DNA of 64,000 bases, from contig MGWK01000041.1 in NCBI GenBank assembly GCA_001800975.1, positions 9,956-73,955 on the forward strand, read 5' to 3'. Position 1 is the stretch's first letter, and every line of letters begins with the position of its first letter. The DNA comes from Flavobacteria bacterium RIFCSPLOWO2_12_FULL_35_11. GTDB lineage: Bacteria > Bacteroidota > Bacteroidia > Flavobacteriales > Flavobacteriaceae. A program made the position numbers and the translations under genes. Below, piece by piece: positions 34,918 to 44,945 of the stretch. The notes under the pieces were generated by a model. That model saw only the letters and a program-made list of their open reading frames with translations, ran no database searches and was not told the origin of the DNA.

Positions 34918-36567
34918 TTACAATCCCAAAACTTCAATGCCTTGCTCAAAAATAACATCGACAGGAATATTGGCTTTACTCAGTTTGTCTAAATCACGTT
35001 GTAAATCAGGAGAAATTATTCCTTTTTCTTCCACCAATTTAACAACACCATCATAATCACCATTGCCCTGCAAGGTCAAAATTAGGTAAGACAACTGACG
35101 AATCGCTTCTTCCATTTTATCGTAATTAACTTTATAAGTGCCATCTTCATTTTTGGTAAAAGCGCCTTTTTCCTTAAAGAAATTAAAACGAATCATATTG
35201 GCTTTTCCATGAGCGCTTGAAGCACCGAAACGCACGGAACGGAAAATTCCTGCCATAAAAGTGGTCATATAATCTTTTATGTCGCCCTCCAATTCCCCTT
35301 TATTATGTAATTGCTGCACCATATACAATCCTAAAATATCAGCTTTTCCTTCTTCCAAAGCAGAAGCTTGTTCCTTTAAGGCATTTCTAACGGTGCCTTT
35401 GTTATTTATCGTATTTTTTATTCCCAATCCGTGCGCCACTTCATGAAACATGGTATTGGCAAAAAAAGCATTAAACGTGATATATTTTTGTTGGGTCGAA
35501 TCAATTAAAACTTCTGAAATCGGTTTTAAAATGATATCGAATTTAGCACGCATGGCATTTTTTAACTGCAACCTTCTTGTTCCTTTTTGCAATTGAACCG
35601 TTTCATCATTAGGTAAATTAATGGCGATGGTTTTACTGCCTGCATTGCAATCGCCAGAATAATAAACAATATCATAGGCATTTAAATCGGAATCTATTCC
35701 AGGAATTTCGGCTTTATAAGTATCCGAAACCGGAAGTCCGGTTTGCAACTCGGGCAAAAAACTCGCAAAACGGGCCAGTTTTTCACTCCAAATCTGATCT
35801 TTTATAAGCACATAAGCTTCATGGGAAGCTTTGTTTCCATAAAGCTGGTCTTCATAAGTTTCAATTGGGCCAATCACAATATCAAGGGTGTTGGTTTTCA
35901 TATCCATCCAGGCCAAGTCACTGGCTTGGTACTTATCATCTAAAAATGCCTGTGCACGCAACTCTAAATAGTATTTGAGTCCTGGGTCATCAGCCAATTT
36001 TGAAGCTTCCAGCAATAAGTTTGCCACCTCTTTTACCTCATTTTTAAATTGAATGTGGTAAGGAATTGTAAACAGATTTCCATCCTTATTTCTTCTTACG
36101 AAAGTGTATAAACTCGATTTGTTTTCATCAGCAAAGGCATCAAATTCCAATTTCGTAATATCTGTCGGATAATAATTTGCGCCTGCGGGTTTATTTCCAA
36201 CGCCTTCAATAAAAGGAATATTCCCATCAAGCCTGTCCCAAGGTCCATAATTTATTTCAACAAATTTTTTGGTATCCTCATTTGAAATACTGTCTAAAAG
36301 TTGATTTTTATCGCCATACGCTTCATACCAAAACAGTTCATTCATTATTGATGCTGCTTTTATTAGAATTGGCAACATTTTGCGTTCATTTTCTGTTAAA
36401 ACATTGATGTCTGATGTCAGCTTAAAAGTGACATATTTACTTAGTTTCTTTTGCATTTCTGTCCAGTTTTGTTCAACGGTAACTTGTTTAATTGGTTTGC
36501 GCGCACTGCCGTTTTCCTTGCACGAAAAAAATATGGTTAAGACGAGCACTATGACAATTTTTTTCAT
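34918..36567 (-). CDS. M49-like (dipeptidyl-peptidase III-type) zinc peptidase lipoprotein
   Basis: A 549-residue lipoprotein (lipobox FFSC, Cys16). The zinc site consists of HEVAHGLG near residue 375 and EEGKAD near 406, the HExxH plus EExxAD pattern of DPP III-related (M49) peptidases. Classical DPP III has HExxxH, so this is the shorter five-residue variant. The N-terminal half includes WYEAYGDKNQLLDSI and a GNIPFIEGVGNKPAGANYYP segment typical of bacterial relatives. DPP III removes N-terminal dipeptides, and a similar activity on imported peptides is inferred. It starts 1 base after the mscS-like stop and is probably cotranscribed with it. Confidence 0.85.
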   Translation of the reverse strand: MKKIVIVLVLTIFFSCKENGSARKPIKQVTVEQNWTEMQKKLSKYVTFKLTSDINVLTENERKMLPILIKAASIMNELFWYEAYGDKNQLLDSISNEDTKKFVEINYGPWDRLDGNIPFIEGVGNKPAGANYYPTDITKLEFDAFADENKSSLYTFVRRNKDGNLFTIPYHIQFKNEVKEVANLLLEASKLADDPGLKYYLELRAQAFLDDKYQASDLAWMDMKTNTLDIVIGPIETYEDQLYGNKASHEAYVLIKDQIWSEKLARFASFLPELQTGLPVSDTYKAEIPGIDSDLNAYDIVYYSGDCNAGSKTIAINLPNDETVQLQKGTRRLQLKNAMRAKFDIILKPISEVLIDSTQQKYITFNAFFANTMFHEVAHGLGIKNTINNKGTVRNALKEQASALEEGKADILGLYMVQQLHNKGELEGDIKDYMTTFMAGIFRSVRFGASSAHGKANMIRFNFFKEKGAFTKNEDGTYKVNYDKMEEAIRQLSYLILTLQGNGDYDGVVKLVEEKGIISPDLQRDLDKLSKANIPVDVIFEQGIEVLGL

Positions 36568-36568
36568 A

Positions 36569-38170
36569 TTACTGATTTAAATTAATGGAATCCAATATTT
36601 CCTGAATCCTTTTTTCATCGACATCATAATTACTGTCAACACTTTTTTTATCGAGAATTTGTTCTATCATTAATGTTGATGAAGGGAATGCAAATCCAAC
36701 TCCCAAACTATTGGCCAATTTTAAAATTTTCATATGCAAAATATGTTTGGAAGTTTGCTCATCTGCCCAATCTAAATTTACAAAATAAACATTCAAAAGT
36801 ATGGATAAGGAAGATTCCGCAAAACCGGCAAATTCAACATTGAATTCTTCTGTTCTTGTTGATGGTTCCAATTCAATAATTCTTCTGATTCCCAGCACAA
36901 AAGCCTCAATAAGTTCGGGAGGCGTATCATAACGAATGCCTAAATTTGTGGTGTATCGGCGGAAAGAACGCAAACCTTTATTGTTCACCACCATTTCCGA
37001 AAGTTGGCTGTTGGGAATCTGGAAAATTGTGGTATCGGCAGCGCGCACTGTAGTTGACCTAAAACCAACCGTTTCAACGGTTCCAATTACTGTTCCTGCT
37101 TCAATCCAATCACCTATATGAAAAGGTTTGTCAACAAAAATCATGATGGTTCCTATAAAGTTTTTAACCGTATCCTGTGAAGCCAAGGCAAGCGCAATAC
37201 CACCAATAGAAGCACCTGCAATAACGGTAACCGGATCAACCCCAAAAAGTGTCAATAGTTTAAGCAGACCTCCAAATATGACAATTCCCATTAAAAAATT
37301 CTTTAAAACCGGCGCCAATTGATCATCCAATTTAGAAACAGTAGATTCAGCGTATTTGGCATATATGCTCATGATTACCAATACCAATTTCATAAATACA
37401 TAAATCCAAAAAACAACCACCATAATGTTTATGGCTAATAGCAGGAAGTTGTTAACATCAATATGCAGCACTAATGAAGGCAATCTGTTTTTGATGAACG
37501 CCATTAAAATCAATAAAACAACTGGACGCGTTAATTTTTTCAACGATGATTTAATCTCTTCATCAGATATATTAATGATTAAATGTTGTGATTTATTCAA
37601 TATCAGAAAAACTATTTTTCGAAGCACATAAAATAATCCAAAAGAAATTATTATTAAAATAAGCAAACCAATATATTGCCAAAGTTCAACATTAAAAAGT
37701 TTTCTGTGTCCAACTTCAGGGATTATTTCCTGCAATTTTTCAGAATACCAAGGATACATCAAATCATAAAGTTCTAAAACTTTGCTGGAAGTTTCTTTGG
37801 AATAATACCAATTATCTTCAATTTTCTCCAGATATATCTCAGGCATTTTGTTTGGAAATAAGAGGTATTGATTTCCGCTTTTGGTAATTGTCGTATCTGA
37901 ATACATTTTATCGGTTGGCACCTTGCTAAAATCGACTTTAAGCCCTTTAGCATCCATAATTGTCTTTAATTTGATTGCAATTTCCTGTGCTTCTATGCCA
38001 TCATAACCATAAATTGTTGCTGCGGCTTTTTGAGGTGCATAGGAATTGGAATTTAAAAAATATAAGTGGGTGTAAATAGTTCCGTTAGGATTGCTTAGAT
38101 CAACTTTAACTTTATTTTGGGCAATTAAAGAAGCTGAAAACAATAAAAAAAATAGGAATAATTTTTTCAT
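36569..38170 (-). CDS. MscS family mechanosensitive channel with periplasmic N-terminal domain
   Basis: A 533-residue membrane protein. A signal peptide (1-17) and a ~150-residue periplasmic domain precede the first membrane helix at about 165. Several helices follow, then the pore-lining region ASIGGIALALASQDTVKNFIGT, an MscS TM3 with the usual Ala/Gly packing. The cytoplasmic beta domain starts at KPFHIGDWIEAGTVIGTVETVGFRSTTVR. MscS channels release osmolytes on hypo-osmotic shock. The extra periplasmic domain makes it an MscK/YbdG-like large variant rather than minimal MscS. The next gene, the M49-like peptidase, follows immediately. Confidence 0.92.
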   Translation of the reverse strand: MKKLFLFFLLFSASLIAQNKVKVDLSNPNGTIYTHLYFLNSNSYAPQKAAATIYGYDGIEAQEIAIKLKTIMDAKGLKVDFSKVPTDKMYSDTTITKSGNQYLLFPNKMPEIYLEKIEDNWYYSKETSSKVLELYDLMYPWYSEKLQEIIPEVGHRKLFNVELWQYIGLLILIIISFGLFYVLRKIVFLILNKSQHLIINISDEEIKSSLKKLTRPVVLLILMAFIKNRLPSLVLHIDVNNFLLLAINIMVVVFWIYVFMKLVLVIMSIYAKYAESTVSKLDDQLAPVLKNFLMGIVIFGGLLKLLTLFGVDPVTVIAGASIGGIALALASQDTVKNFIGTIMIFVDKPFHIGDWIEAGTVIGTVETVGFRSTTVRAADTTIFQIPNSQLSEMVVNNKGLRSFRRYTTNLGIRYDTPPELIEAFVLGIRRIIELEPSTRTEEFNVEFAGFAESSLSILLNVYFVNLDWADEQTSKHILHMKILKLANSLGVGFAFPSSTLMIEQILDKKSVDSNYDVDEKRIQEILDSINLNQ

Positions 38171-38194
38171 TATTTATTTGTTTAATGTAAAAAC

Positions 38195-38227
38195 AAATTT
38201 AGGACTTTAAATTAAAGTCCTAAATTT
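38195..38227. terminator. Terminator of the YgiQ gene
   Basis: AAATTTAGGACTTTA pairs nearly perfectly with TAAAGTCCTAAATTT, past the ygiQ-like stop and just upstream of the mscS-like gene. Confidence 0.75.
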
Positions 38228-38238
38228 TTGATGCTAAA

Positions 38239-40179
38239 TTATTTTGATTTATTTTTTTTGAAAAATTTTCCTTTGGCTGATGGCTTAAAAGGAATGGTAT
38301 CATTAAAAGTGTCTTTGGACGGTGCATTTTTGTTTTTACGCCAACTGTTATTTTCAGGAAGCAATCGCTGCAGCAAATCTGTTCTGCCAACTTTTGTCAG
38401 CGTGTTTCTGATCCATTGTTGGTTTTCCTTTTTGTACCAAAAGAAAAATCGGTGTTGTTCATCTTTTTCTTGCTTGGTTCTTGGCGTTTTCGTTGGTTTT
38501 AGCGTATAAGGATGATAACCGCTATAATAAATAACCGTAGCAACTGTCATAGGTGTTGGCGTAAATCCCTGAACCTGTTCCAATTGAAAGCCCATATCTT
38601 TGGTTTCCGCAGCCAAATTTGCCATATCTTCCAATTCACAGGCCGGATGGCTTGAAATAAAATATGGAATGAGTTGCAGATTTAGTTTTTTACGAATATT
38701 TATAGCATCAAAACGCTCCTTAAACTTATGGAAATAGGTAAATGAAGGTTTCCGCATTAATTTCAACACATTGTCTGAAGTATGCTCCGGCGCCACTTTC
38801 AATCGGCCGGAAACATGATTGGTCATCACTTCTTCCGTATAAGCATCCAGTTCTTTTGGATCGGCTAATTTGTTGAATTCAGGCACCAATAAATCGTGAC
38901 GGATTCCACTTCCAATAAATGATTTTTTTACTTTCGGATGTTTGTCAACTGCTTTGTAAAGTTCCGTTAAAGGTTTGTGAGAAGTGTCTAAATTATGGCA
39001 AATCACAGGCGAAATACAAGAAGGCGAAACACATCTGTCGCAAATTTCCTGCACTTTTCCTTTCATTTTGTACATATTTGCCGACGGCCCGCCAATATCC
39101 GACAAATACCCTTTAAAATCGGGCATGTTCGCTACTTTATCCACTTCTTTTAAAATAGACTCCTGACTTCTGCTTGCTATAAATTTTCCCTGATGTGCCG
39201 AGATGGTGCAAAAACTGCAGCCTCCAAAACAACCTCTATGGATATTTATGGAAAATTTAATCATTTCAAACGCAGGAATAGGTCCGCGTAAATTGTATTT
39301 TGGATGCGGTAAGCGTGTGTAAGGCAAATCGAAAGAAGCGTCAATTTCAGCTTCAGTCATTGTTTCATAAGGCGGATTTATGATCAAAGTATAATCTTTA
39401 ACCTCCTGCAAAATCCTATTGGCATGCAGTTTATTGGATTCCTGTTCAATCACTTTAAAGTTTGAGGCATAAGATTTTTTATCCTTTAAACAAACTTCAT
39501 GTGAATTGATGGTGACATCGCTCCAATTTTTATTTTTTGGTATTTCCTCATCTTTATCCACTAAAAAAGCAGTTTGTTTCACTGTTTTTATACTGGAAAA
39601 CGGGACGCCTTTCTTCAATAAATTCACAATTTCATGTAAAGGCTGTTCGCCCATTCCATAAACCAGCAAATCGGCTTTTGACTCTATTAAAATGGTTGGT
39701 TTTAAGGTGTCGCTCCAATAATCATAATGGGTAACCCGTCTAAGTGATGCCTCAATTCCGCCAATTAAAATAGGCACTTCCGGAAATTTTTCCTTTAAAA
39801 TATTGGAATAAACGGTGGTTGCATAATCGGGTCTGAAACCTTTATCACCATTTGGCGTATAGGCGTCATTGTCGCGTCTTTTTTTGCTTGCGGTATAATT
39901 GCTTACCATTGGATCCATGCAGCCGCCAGTAACCGAAAAAAATAATTTTGGAGTTCCCAATTTGGTAAAATCCTGTAAATTGTCGTGCACACTCGGTTGC
40001 GGTACAATGGCCACTCTTAAACCATAACTTTCCAAAAGTCGGCCAATCACTGCTGCACCAAATGCAGGATGATCCACATAGGCATCACCTGTAAATAATA
40101 TTACATCAAGTTCATCCCAACCTCTGAGTTTCACCTCTTTGTTGGTAGTAGGCAACCAATCGGAAAGTTTATTCATCAT
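38239..40179 (-). CDS. YgiQ family radical SAM protein
   Basis: About 646 residues from the first ATG at 40179 (MMNKLSDWLP; the frame opens at a TTG three codons earlier). It has the YgiQ opening PTTNKEVKLRGWDELDVILF, an N-terminal B12-binding-like Rossmann region (FGAAVIGRLLESYG), and the radical SAM cluster motif CFGGCSFC near residue 315, with CxxxCxxC binding the [4Fe-4S] cluster. A long insert follows and the C-terminus is Lys-rich. YgiQ proteins are widely conserved radical SAM enzymes of unknown substrate. It is preceded by a 290-base promoter-containing gap and ended by a strong hairpin. Confidence 0.93.
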   Translation of the reverse strand: MMNKLSDWLPTTNKEVKLRGWDELDVILFTGDAYVDHPAFGAAVIGRLLESYGLRVAIVPQPSVHDNLQDFTKLGTPKLFFSVTGGCMDPMVSNYTASKKRRDNDAYTPNGDKGFRPDYATTVYSNILKEKFPEVPILIGGIEASLRRVTHYDYWSDTLKPTILIESKADLLVYGMGEQPLHEIVNLLKKGVPFSSIKTVKQTAFLVDKDEEIPKNKNWSDVTINSHEVCLKDKKSYASNFKVIEQESNKLHANRILQEVKDYTLIINPPYETMTEAEIDASFDLPYTRLPHPKYNLRGPIPAFEMIKFSINIHRGCFGGCSFCTISAHQGKFIASRSQESILKEVDKVANMPDFKGYLSDIGGPSANMYKMKGKVQEICDRCVSPSCISPVICHNLDTSHKPLTELYKAVDKHPKVKKSFIGSGIRHDLLVPEFNKLADPKELDAYTEEVMTNHVSGRLKVAPEHTSDNVLKLMRKPSFTYFHKFKERFDAINIRKKLNLQLIPYFISSHPACELEDMANLAAETKDMGFQLEQVQGFTPTPMTVATVIYYSGYHPYTLKPTKTPRTKQEKDEQHRFFFWYKKENQQWIRNTLTKVGRTDLLQRLLPENNSWRKNKNAPSKDTFNDTIPFKPSAKGKFFKKNKSK

Positions 40180-40475
40180 ATTTTGCAAAAATACGTTAAA
40201 AATAATAATTCAAAATTAATTCTTTTTTTATAGGTATTAATTTTATTAAAGTTTGCATTTTATCAAGTTTGATGCAATTCATTATTTATCAATACACAAC
40301 CTTCCCGTTTTAATAAAATAAAATTTGTTTTATAACTAAGATTACCTATTCAAATTAGCAAATAAAGTTTGTTCTTTATGAAAAATTTTATGTTAACAAT
40401 AACATTTTGGGGTCTCAAATTTTGAACAACAAAGAGTACATTTGCAAGCAATTAAAAAATATCAAAAACACAAAT

Positions 40476-41096
40476 ATGAATATCACTCAAGGAAAACAAA
40501 AAAAATCACGACTAAAGTTGATGCATCAATACTACGGCTATACTGGTTTTTATAGTTTTTTGGGAAGCAGCATGTTAAAGGCCATTCCTTTAATATTGTT
40601 ATTTATTGGCGGTATTTTAGCCATTCACTTTTTTGTAATTGATGTTAATACACTTTTAAATATCATCACAGATACGTTTCCTACTTTGGGCGTTTTGGGT
40701 GTGTTTTTAATTTCCGAATCAATTTTAGGATTAATTCCACCCGAACTTTTTATCGCCTGGGCGAGTAAATCAGCTTTTCCCCTTTTATATTTATCACTTT
40801 TGGCGTTAATATCTTATGTTGGAGGTATCATCGCCTATTTCATTGGAGTAGCTATCACAAAAATACCTACAGTACACGAATATCTCGAAGTGAAAATGGC
40901 CAAACATATCAGAAACATCAGAAAATGGGGTGGCTTCTTAATTGTTGTTGGGGCACTGTTACCAATACCATTTTCAATTACCACTTTAACTGCCGGTATT
41001 ATTAAATATCCTTTAAAAGGTGTATTGCTTTTTGGACTGCTGCGTTTTGTGCGCTTTTATTTGTATGCGATTGCAATTTTTAATTTAGTAGATTAA
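40476..41096 (+). CDS. VTT/SNARE-associated-like membrane protein
   Basis: A protein of about 206 residues from the ATG at 40476 (an upstream TTG at 40407 is unlikely). Four or five membrane helices are visible. The conserved DedA/VTT-type re-entrant features are present: ESILGLIPPELFIAWASKS and GGFLIVVGALLPIPFSITTLTAG (quoted in part: GALLPIPFSITTLTAG), with the Gly/Pro loop and Arg nearby. DedA-type proteins are undecaprenyl-phosphate or phospholipid flippases. This one is closer to the YqaA-like small subgroup, and its substrate is unknown. A TACATTTG box at 40437-40444 could be its -7 promoter element; no TTG lies at standard spacing. The 287-base gap before it has no other feature. Confidence 0.75.
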   Translation: MNITQGKQKKSRLKLMHQYYGYTGFYSFLGSSMLKAIPLILLFIGGILAIHFFVIDVNTLLNIITDTFPTLGVLGVFLISESILGLIPPELFIAWASKSAFPLLYLSLLALISYVGGIIAYFIGVAITKIPTVHEYLEVKMAKHIRNIRKWGGFLIVVGALLPIPFSITTLTAGIIKYPLKGVLLFGLLRFVRFYLYAIAIFNLVD

Positions 41097-41168
41097 CCTT
41101 AACTGCTATTTAATTTTTAGAATCGAAAAAGATAAAAAAGGAAAGATTAATGATGCTTTTTCAGTAAT

Positions 41169-41969
41169 TTATTTTGTAATACTCAACGCCTGTCCGATGC
41201 TGATATCGCTGGAACCCAATTCATTGATTTTTTTAAGTTCTTCCACGGTTAAACCATACCTTTTCGAAATGTTATATAAAGTGTCACCTTTAATGACAAT
41301 ATGTTGAACCATACTCACATTCTCCACTTTCACAAACGGAATTCCTAAAACTTCCGCATCGTATTTGTGCAAATCAAATTTTTCAATTAATGCGATTAAT
41401 TTTGCCGGATAACGCCTGTCTGTAGCATAACCCGCTTCACTTAAACCCTGGGCCCAGCCAACATAATCACCAGCATTTAAAGTAAATAAATTGGAATAAC
41501 GGCTTCTGGTGGTTAAAAATAGCGAATGGTCTCTGTATGAATTCATAGGGTCTTTATAAACCCGAAAGCACTCTCCTTTTTCATCATCATCATGGAAAGT
41601 ATGGTCGCCTTCCCAACCTTTGTGGCATTTTATGCCGAAGTGATTATTAGATCTTTTAGTAAGTTCACTGTTGCCGCTTGTAGATTCTACAATTCCCTGC
41701 GCTAAAGTAATGCTGGCAGGAATTTTAAATTCCCGCATTTCTTTCATAGCGACATCTTTATAGGTGTTTATATACTCAACAGTTGAAGTTGCAATTGTTG
41801 GTTTTGGCTCAAGTATTTTCTCTGCTGAATTGCTTTTTTCTTTTGCAGCCACCACTTTCTTTTCCGTTGGTTGAATCTTGTGCTTTGAGTGAACAACCTG
41901 CTTTTTCGAGTTACAACTAGATAAAAAACCTATGGTTAACAAACAAATTAAAACAACTTTTAACTTCAT
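41169..41969 (-). CDS. Glucosaminidase with C-terminal LysM domain (lipoprotein)
   Basis: A 266-residue lipoprotein (lipobox FLSSC, Cys19). A Lys/Glu-rich linker leads to a glucosaminidase domain (about 65-205) with ITLAQGIVESTSGNSELTKRSNNHFGIK; the Glu in GIVES is the expected catalytic acid. WEGDHTFHDDDEKGECFRVY and HSLFLTTRSRYSNLF follow. A single LysM repeat at 217-264 (HIVIKGDTLYNISKRYGLTV) binds peptidoglycan. It is predicted to cut the glycan strand in the periplasm. It lies 2 bases after the PLP-dependent deaminase stop and is likely in its operon. Confidence 0.93.
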   Translation of the reverse strand: MKLKVVLICLLTIGFLSSCNSKKQVVHSKHKIQPTEKKVVAAKEKSNSAEKILEPKPTIATSTVEYINTYKDVAMKEMREFKIPASITLAQGIVESTSGNSELTKRSNNHFGIKCHKGWEGDHTFHDDDEKGECFRVYKDPMNSYRDHSLFLTTRSRYSNLFTLNAGDYVGWAQGLSEAGYATDRRYPAKLIALIEKFDLHKYDAEVLGIPFVKVENVSMVQHIVIKGDTLYNISKRYGLTVEELKKINELGSSDISIGQALSITK

Positions 41970-41971
41970 AT

Positions 41972-42904
41972 TTATACTATTTGTAAAGAATTTTTCTTTC
42001 TTAATAACAAATTCATTCCCTCAATTCCTTGTAAACCACCGGTGTGAATCGCCAAAATTTTAGTTCCATTTTTAAAAAAATCACGTTTAATTAAATCCAC
42101 GATGCCAAACATCATTTTTCCTGTATAAACAGGATCTAAAGGAATCTTTGTTTCACTTTTAAATTTGTTGATAAATATAATTAATTCTTCTGAAACTTTT
42201 GCATAACCACCAAAATGATAGTTGCTATTTAAACTCCAATTATCCTTTTTTAGTATATATTTATTGATTTCATGTTGTAAAAAATCACCTTTTAAGGCAG
42301 GAAAACCGATTGTTTGTTGATGATTTTTTAGCGAATTTATTATTCCTGAAATGGTTCCTCCAGTGCCAACCGAGCAACAAATAACATCGTATTTAGCATC
42401 TTCTTCACTCAGAATTTCTTCACAGCCTTTTACGGCAAAATTATTGGTGCCGCCTTCCGGAACCAAATAAAAGTCGCCAAATTTTTCTTTAAGTCCGGCG
42501 ATAAATTCGGGGGTGGTTTTATTTCTGTAATCGGATCTGGAAACAAATTCAAGTTGCATATTGTGTTCAGAAGCGAATTTTAAGGTCGGGTTATTTTGAA
42601 GAATTTCATCCAAATTATTTGCCAATTCATCGCCTCGAATAATTCCGATTGTTTTAATATTATAGGAAAATCCGGCCGCGGCGGTTGCAGCAATGTGATT
42701 GGAATAGGCGCCGCCAAAAGTAAGCAAGGTGCTTTTTTGTTGTTTGGCGGCTTCCGCTAAATTGTATTTCAGTTTTCGGTATTTATTGCCAGAAATAAAG
42801 GGATGCAATTCATCTTCGCGTTTTATAAAAAGAGAAACTTCCCTATTTTCAATTTCAGAAAAGTGAATTTGTTGTATGCGGCTATTTTTATTTTCTAAGC
42901 GCAA
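41972..42904 (-). CDS. PLP-dependent ACC deaminase / D-cysteine desulfhydrase family protein
   Basis: A 310-residue fold-type II PLP enzyme. The cofactor Lys sits in FISGNKYRKLKYNL (near residue 42), and GGAYSNHIAATAAAG binds the PLP phosphate side. VGTGGTISGI is the phosphate-binding Gly loop. The family includes 1-aminocyclopropane-1-carboxylate deaminase and D-cysteine desulfhydrase; the desulfhydrase-like form is usual in heterotrophic bacteria, but the two are hard to separate by sequence alone. The start overlaps the ABC-F gene by ten bases, and a LysM glucosaminidase gene follows after 2 bases. Confidence 0.87.
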   Translation of the reverse strand: MRLENKNSRIQQIHFSEIENREVSLFIKREDELHPFISGNKYRKLKYNLAEAAKQQKSTLLTFGGAYSNHIAATAAAGFSYNIKTIGIIRGDELANNLDEILQNNPTLKFASEHNMQLEFVSRSDYRNKTTPEFIAGLKEKFGDFYLVPEGGTNNFAVKGCEEILSEEDAKYDVICCSVGTGGTISGIINSLKNHQQTIGFPALKGDFLQHEINKYILKKDNWSLNSNYHFGGYAKVSEELIIFINKFKSETKIPLDPVYTGKMMFGIVDLIKRDFFKNGTKILAIHTGGLQGIEGMNLLLRKKNSLQIV

Positions 42905-44814
42905 TTTTCTGTTTTTTCTTCAATTTCAGCCCATTCGTCCATCAACTTTTCCACTTTGCTTTTTTTCGCCTTATAGTTTTCAAAAAAATTGGGTTTGGTT
43001 GATGTTGCCTCATAATCCTTCACCAAAGCTTCGTCCATTTCCGAAATTTCCCTTTCTAAATTGTCTATTTGAGTTTCTATTTTAGACAATTGATTTTTTA
43101 ACTTTTTAAGTTCCTTGTCTTCTACTCTTGAAATTTGAGAAACGTCCTTTTTGGAAGTATCCGTTTTTTTCGCAACCACGGTTCTTTTTTCAGCTTCACG
43201 CAAATTTTCCATCTGATGTTGTTCCAAGAAAAAGTCGATATCACCCAAATATTCTTTAATTACCTTATCTTTAAAACCATAAACTGTTGTAGCCAATCCC
43301 TGTAAAAAATCCCTGTCATGCGACACTAAAATCAATGTTCCTTCAAATTTTTTGAGCGCCAGTTTCAACACATTTTTTGAGGCTATGTCTAAGTGGTTTG
43401 TAGGCTCATCCATTATCAAAACGTTAAATGGCGACAACAACAATTTACACAATGCCAATCTGTTTCTTTCACCACCCGACAACATTTTTGCTTTTTTATC
43501 CACAGTATCTCCACTAAATAGGAACGACCCCAACATATCTCTTACGCGAGCTCGGTTGGTGTCAGTTGCAGCATCTTCCATAATTTCCAGCACAGTTTTT
43601 TCCGCATCCAAATATTCCGACTGGTTTTGGGCAAAATAGCCGATTTCCACATTGTGGCCCAATTTTAAATGGCCTCCGTGCGGAATTTCTCCCACCATAA
43701 TTTTTGCAAGCGTTGATTTCCCTTGTCCGTTTTGACCAACAAAAGCGATTTTACTGTTTCTTTCAATGAGTAAATCTACGTCTTCCAATACATGTTTTTT
43801 GCCGTAACTCTTCGATAAATTTTCAGCCTCAATAACAATTTTGCCGGGTTCTTTGGAAATTTGGAACTTCACATTCATCACCGCATTGTCATCATCATCA
43901 ACTTCTATGCGCTCCACTTTATCCAATCTTTTGATTAAAGATTGCGCCATGGTTGCCTTGTTTGCCTTTGCCCTAAATTTATCAATTAAAACTTGTGTGG
44001 CCTTAATTTCTTTTTCCTGATTTTTTTGCGCCTGTAATTGTTTTTCTTTTATTTCACCACGCAATAACAAAAACTGGGAATATGGTTTTTTGTAATCGTA
44101 AATCTTACCCAAAGAAATTTCAATGGTTCTGTTGGTAACATTGTCCAAAAACATTTTATCATGCGAAACCAAAACGATGGCGCCTGAATACACTTTTAGG
44201 AAATTTTCCAGCCAAATAATAGATTCTATATCCAAATGGTTTGTTGGCTCATCCAGCAGTAAAATATCATTTTCCTGCAAAAGCAATTTTGCAAGCTCAA
44301 TTCGCATTCTCCAGCCTCCGGAAAATGTATCCGTCAGTTTGTCAAAATCTTCTCTTTGAAATCCAAGACCCTGTAGTATTTTTTCTGTATTTCCTTGGTA
44401 GTTATATCCACCCAACAATTCATATCGGTGTGAAAACTCATTTAAATTAACCATTAAATCATGATAGTATTCACTTTCATAATCTGTTCTTTCCACCAAT
44501 TCGTGATTGATAATTTCCAATTTACCCTCCAACTGTTTAATTTCTTCAAAAGCCTGGTAAGCTTCTTCCAAAATTGTTCTTCCTTCAACAAAATCAATAT
44601 CCTGACGCAAAAATCCGATACGCACCTCTTTGTCAAAAGCCATAGTTCCGCCAGTAGTTTCAATATCTTTTGAAAGCACTTTCAACAGGGTCGATTTCCC
44701 AGCTCCATTTTTCCCAATTAATCCAATTCTGTCACCTTTATTTAACTTGAAAGTAACTCCTGAAAACAAATCGGAACCGGCAAAAGAAACCGATAAATTG
44801 TGTACGTTAAGCAT
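42895..44814 (-). CDS. ABC-F family ATPase (Uup/EttA-like)
   Basis: A 639-residue soluble protein with two ABC cassettes. The first has GLIGKNGAGKSTLLKVLS (Walker A), FSGGWRMRIELAKLLL (signature) and LLDEPTNHLDIESI (Walker B). The second has FVGQNGQGKSTLAKI, LSGGERNRLALCKLLL and IMDEPTNHLDIAS. They are joined by the charged ABC-F linker, with a Lys/Glu-rich coiled-coil at the C-terminus (about 545-639), as in Uup. ABC-F proteins act on ribosomes in translation or antibiotic protection; no membrane domain is present. Its last ten bases overlap the PLP enzyme start. Confidence 0.94.
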   Translation of the reverse strand: MLNVHNLSVSFAGSDLFSGVTFKLNKGDRIGLIGKNGAGKSTLLKVLSKDIETTGGTMAFDKEVRIGFLRQDIDFVEGRTILEEAYQAFEEIKQLEGKLEIINHELVERTDYESEYYHDLMVNLNEFSHRYELLGGYNYQGNTEKILQGLGFQREDFDKLTDTFSGGWRMRIELAKLLLQENDILLLDEPTNHLDIESIIWLENFLKVYSGAIVLVSHDKMFLDNVTNRTIEISLGKIYDYKKPYSQFLLLRGEIKEKQLQAQKNQEKEIKATQVLIDKFRAKANKATMAQSLIKRLDKVERIEVDDDDNAVMNVKFQISKEPGKIVIEAENLSKSYGKKHVLEDVDLLIERNSKIAFVGQNGQGKSTLAKIMVGEIPHGGHLKLGHNVEIGYFAQNQSEYLDAEKTVLEIMEDAATDTNRARVRDMLGSFLFSGDTVDKKAKMLSGGERNRLALCKLLLSPFNVLIMDEPTNHLDIASKNVLKLALKKFEGTLILVSHDRDFLQGLATTVYGFKDKVIKEYLGDIDFFLEQHQMENLREAEKRTVVAKKTDTSKKDVSQISRVEDKELKKLKNQLSKIETQIDNLEREISEMDEALVKDYEATSTKPNFFENYKAKKSKVEKLMDEWAEIEEKTENCA

Positions 44815-44945
44815 TAATAGTTTATAATTTAATGTAAATTTGTATGCGTTTTAAAAATCGTACAAAAGTACTACAAATAAATTTGGCACTCAATTAAAGT
44901 TTTAAATTTAATATTTATCTGAATTTCAATCAAATACAATAATAA

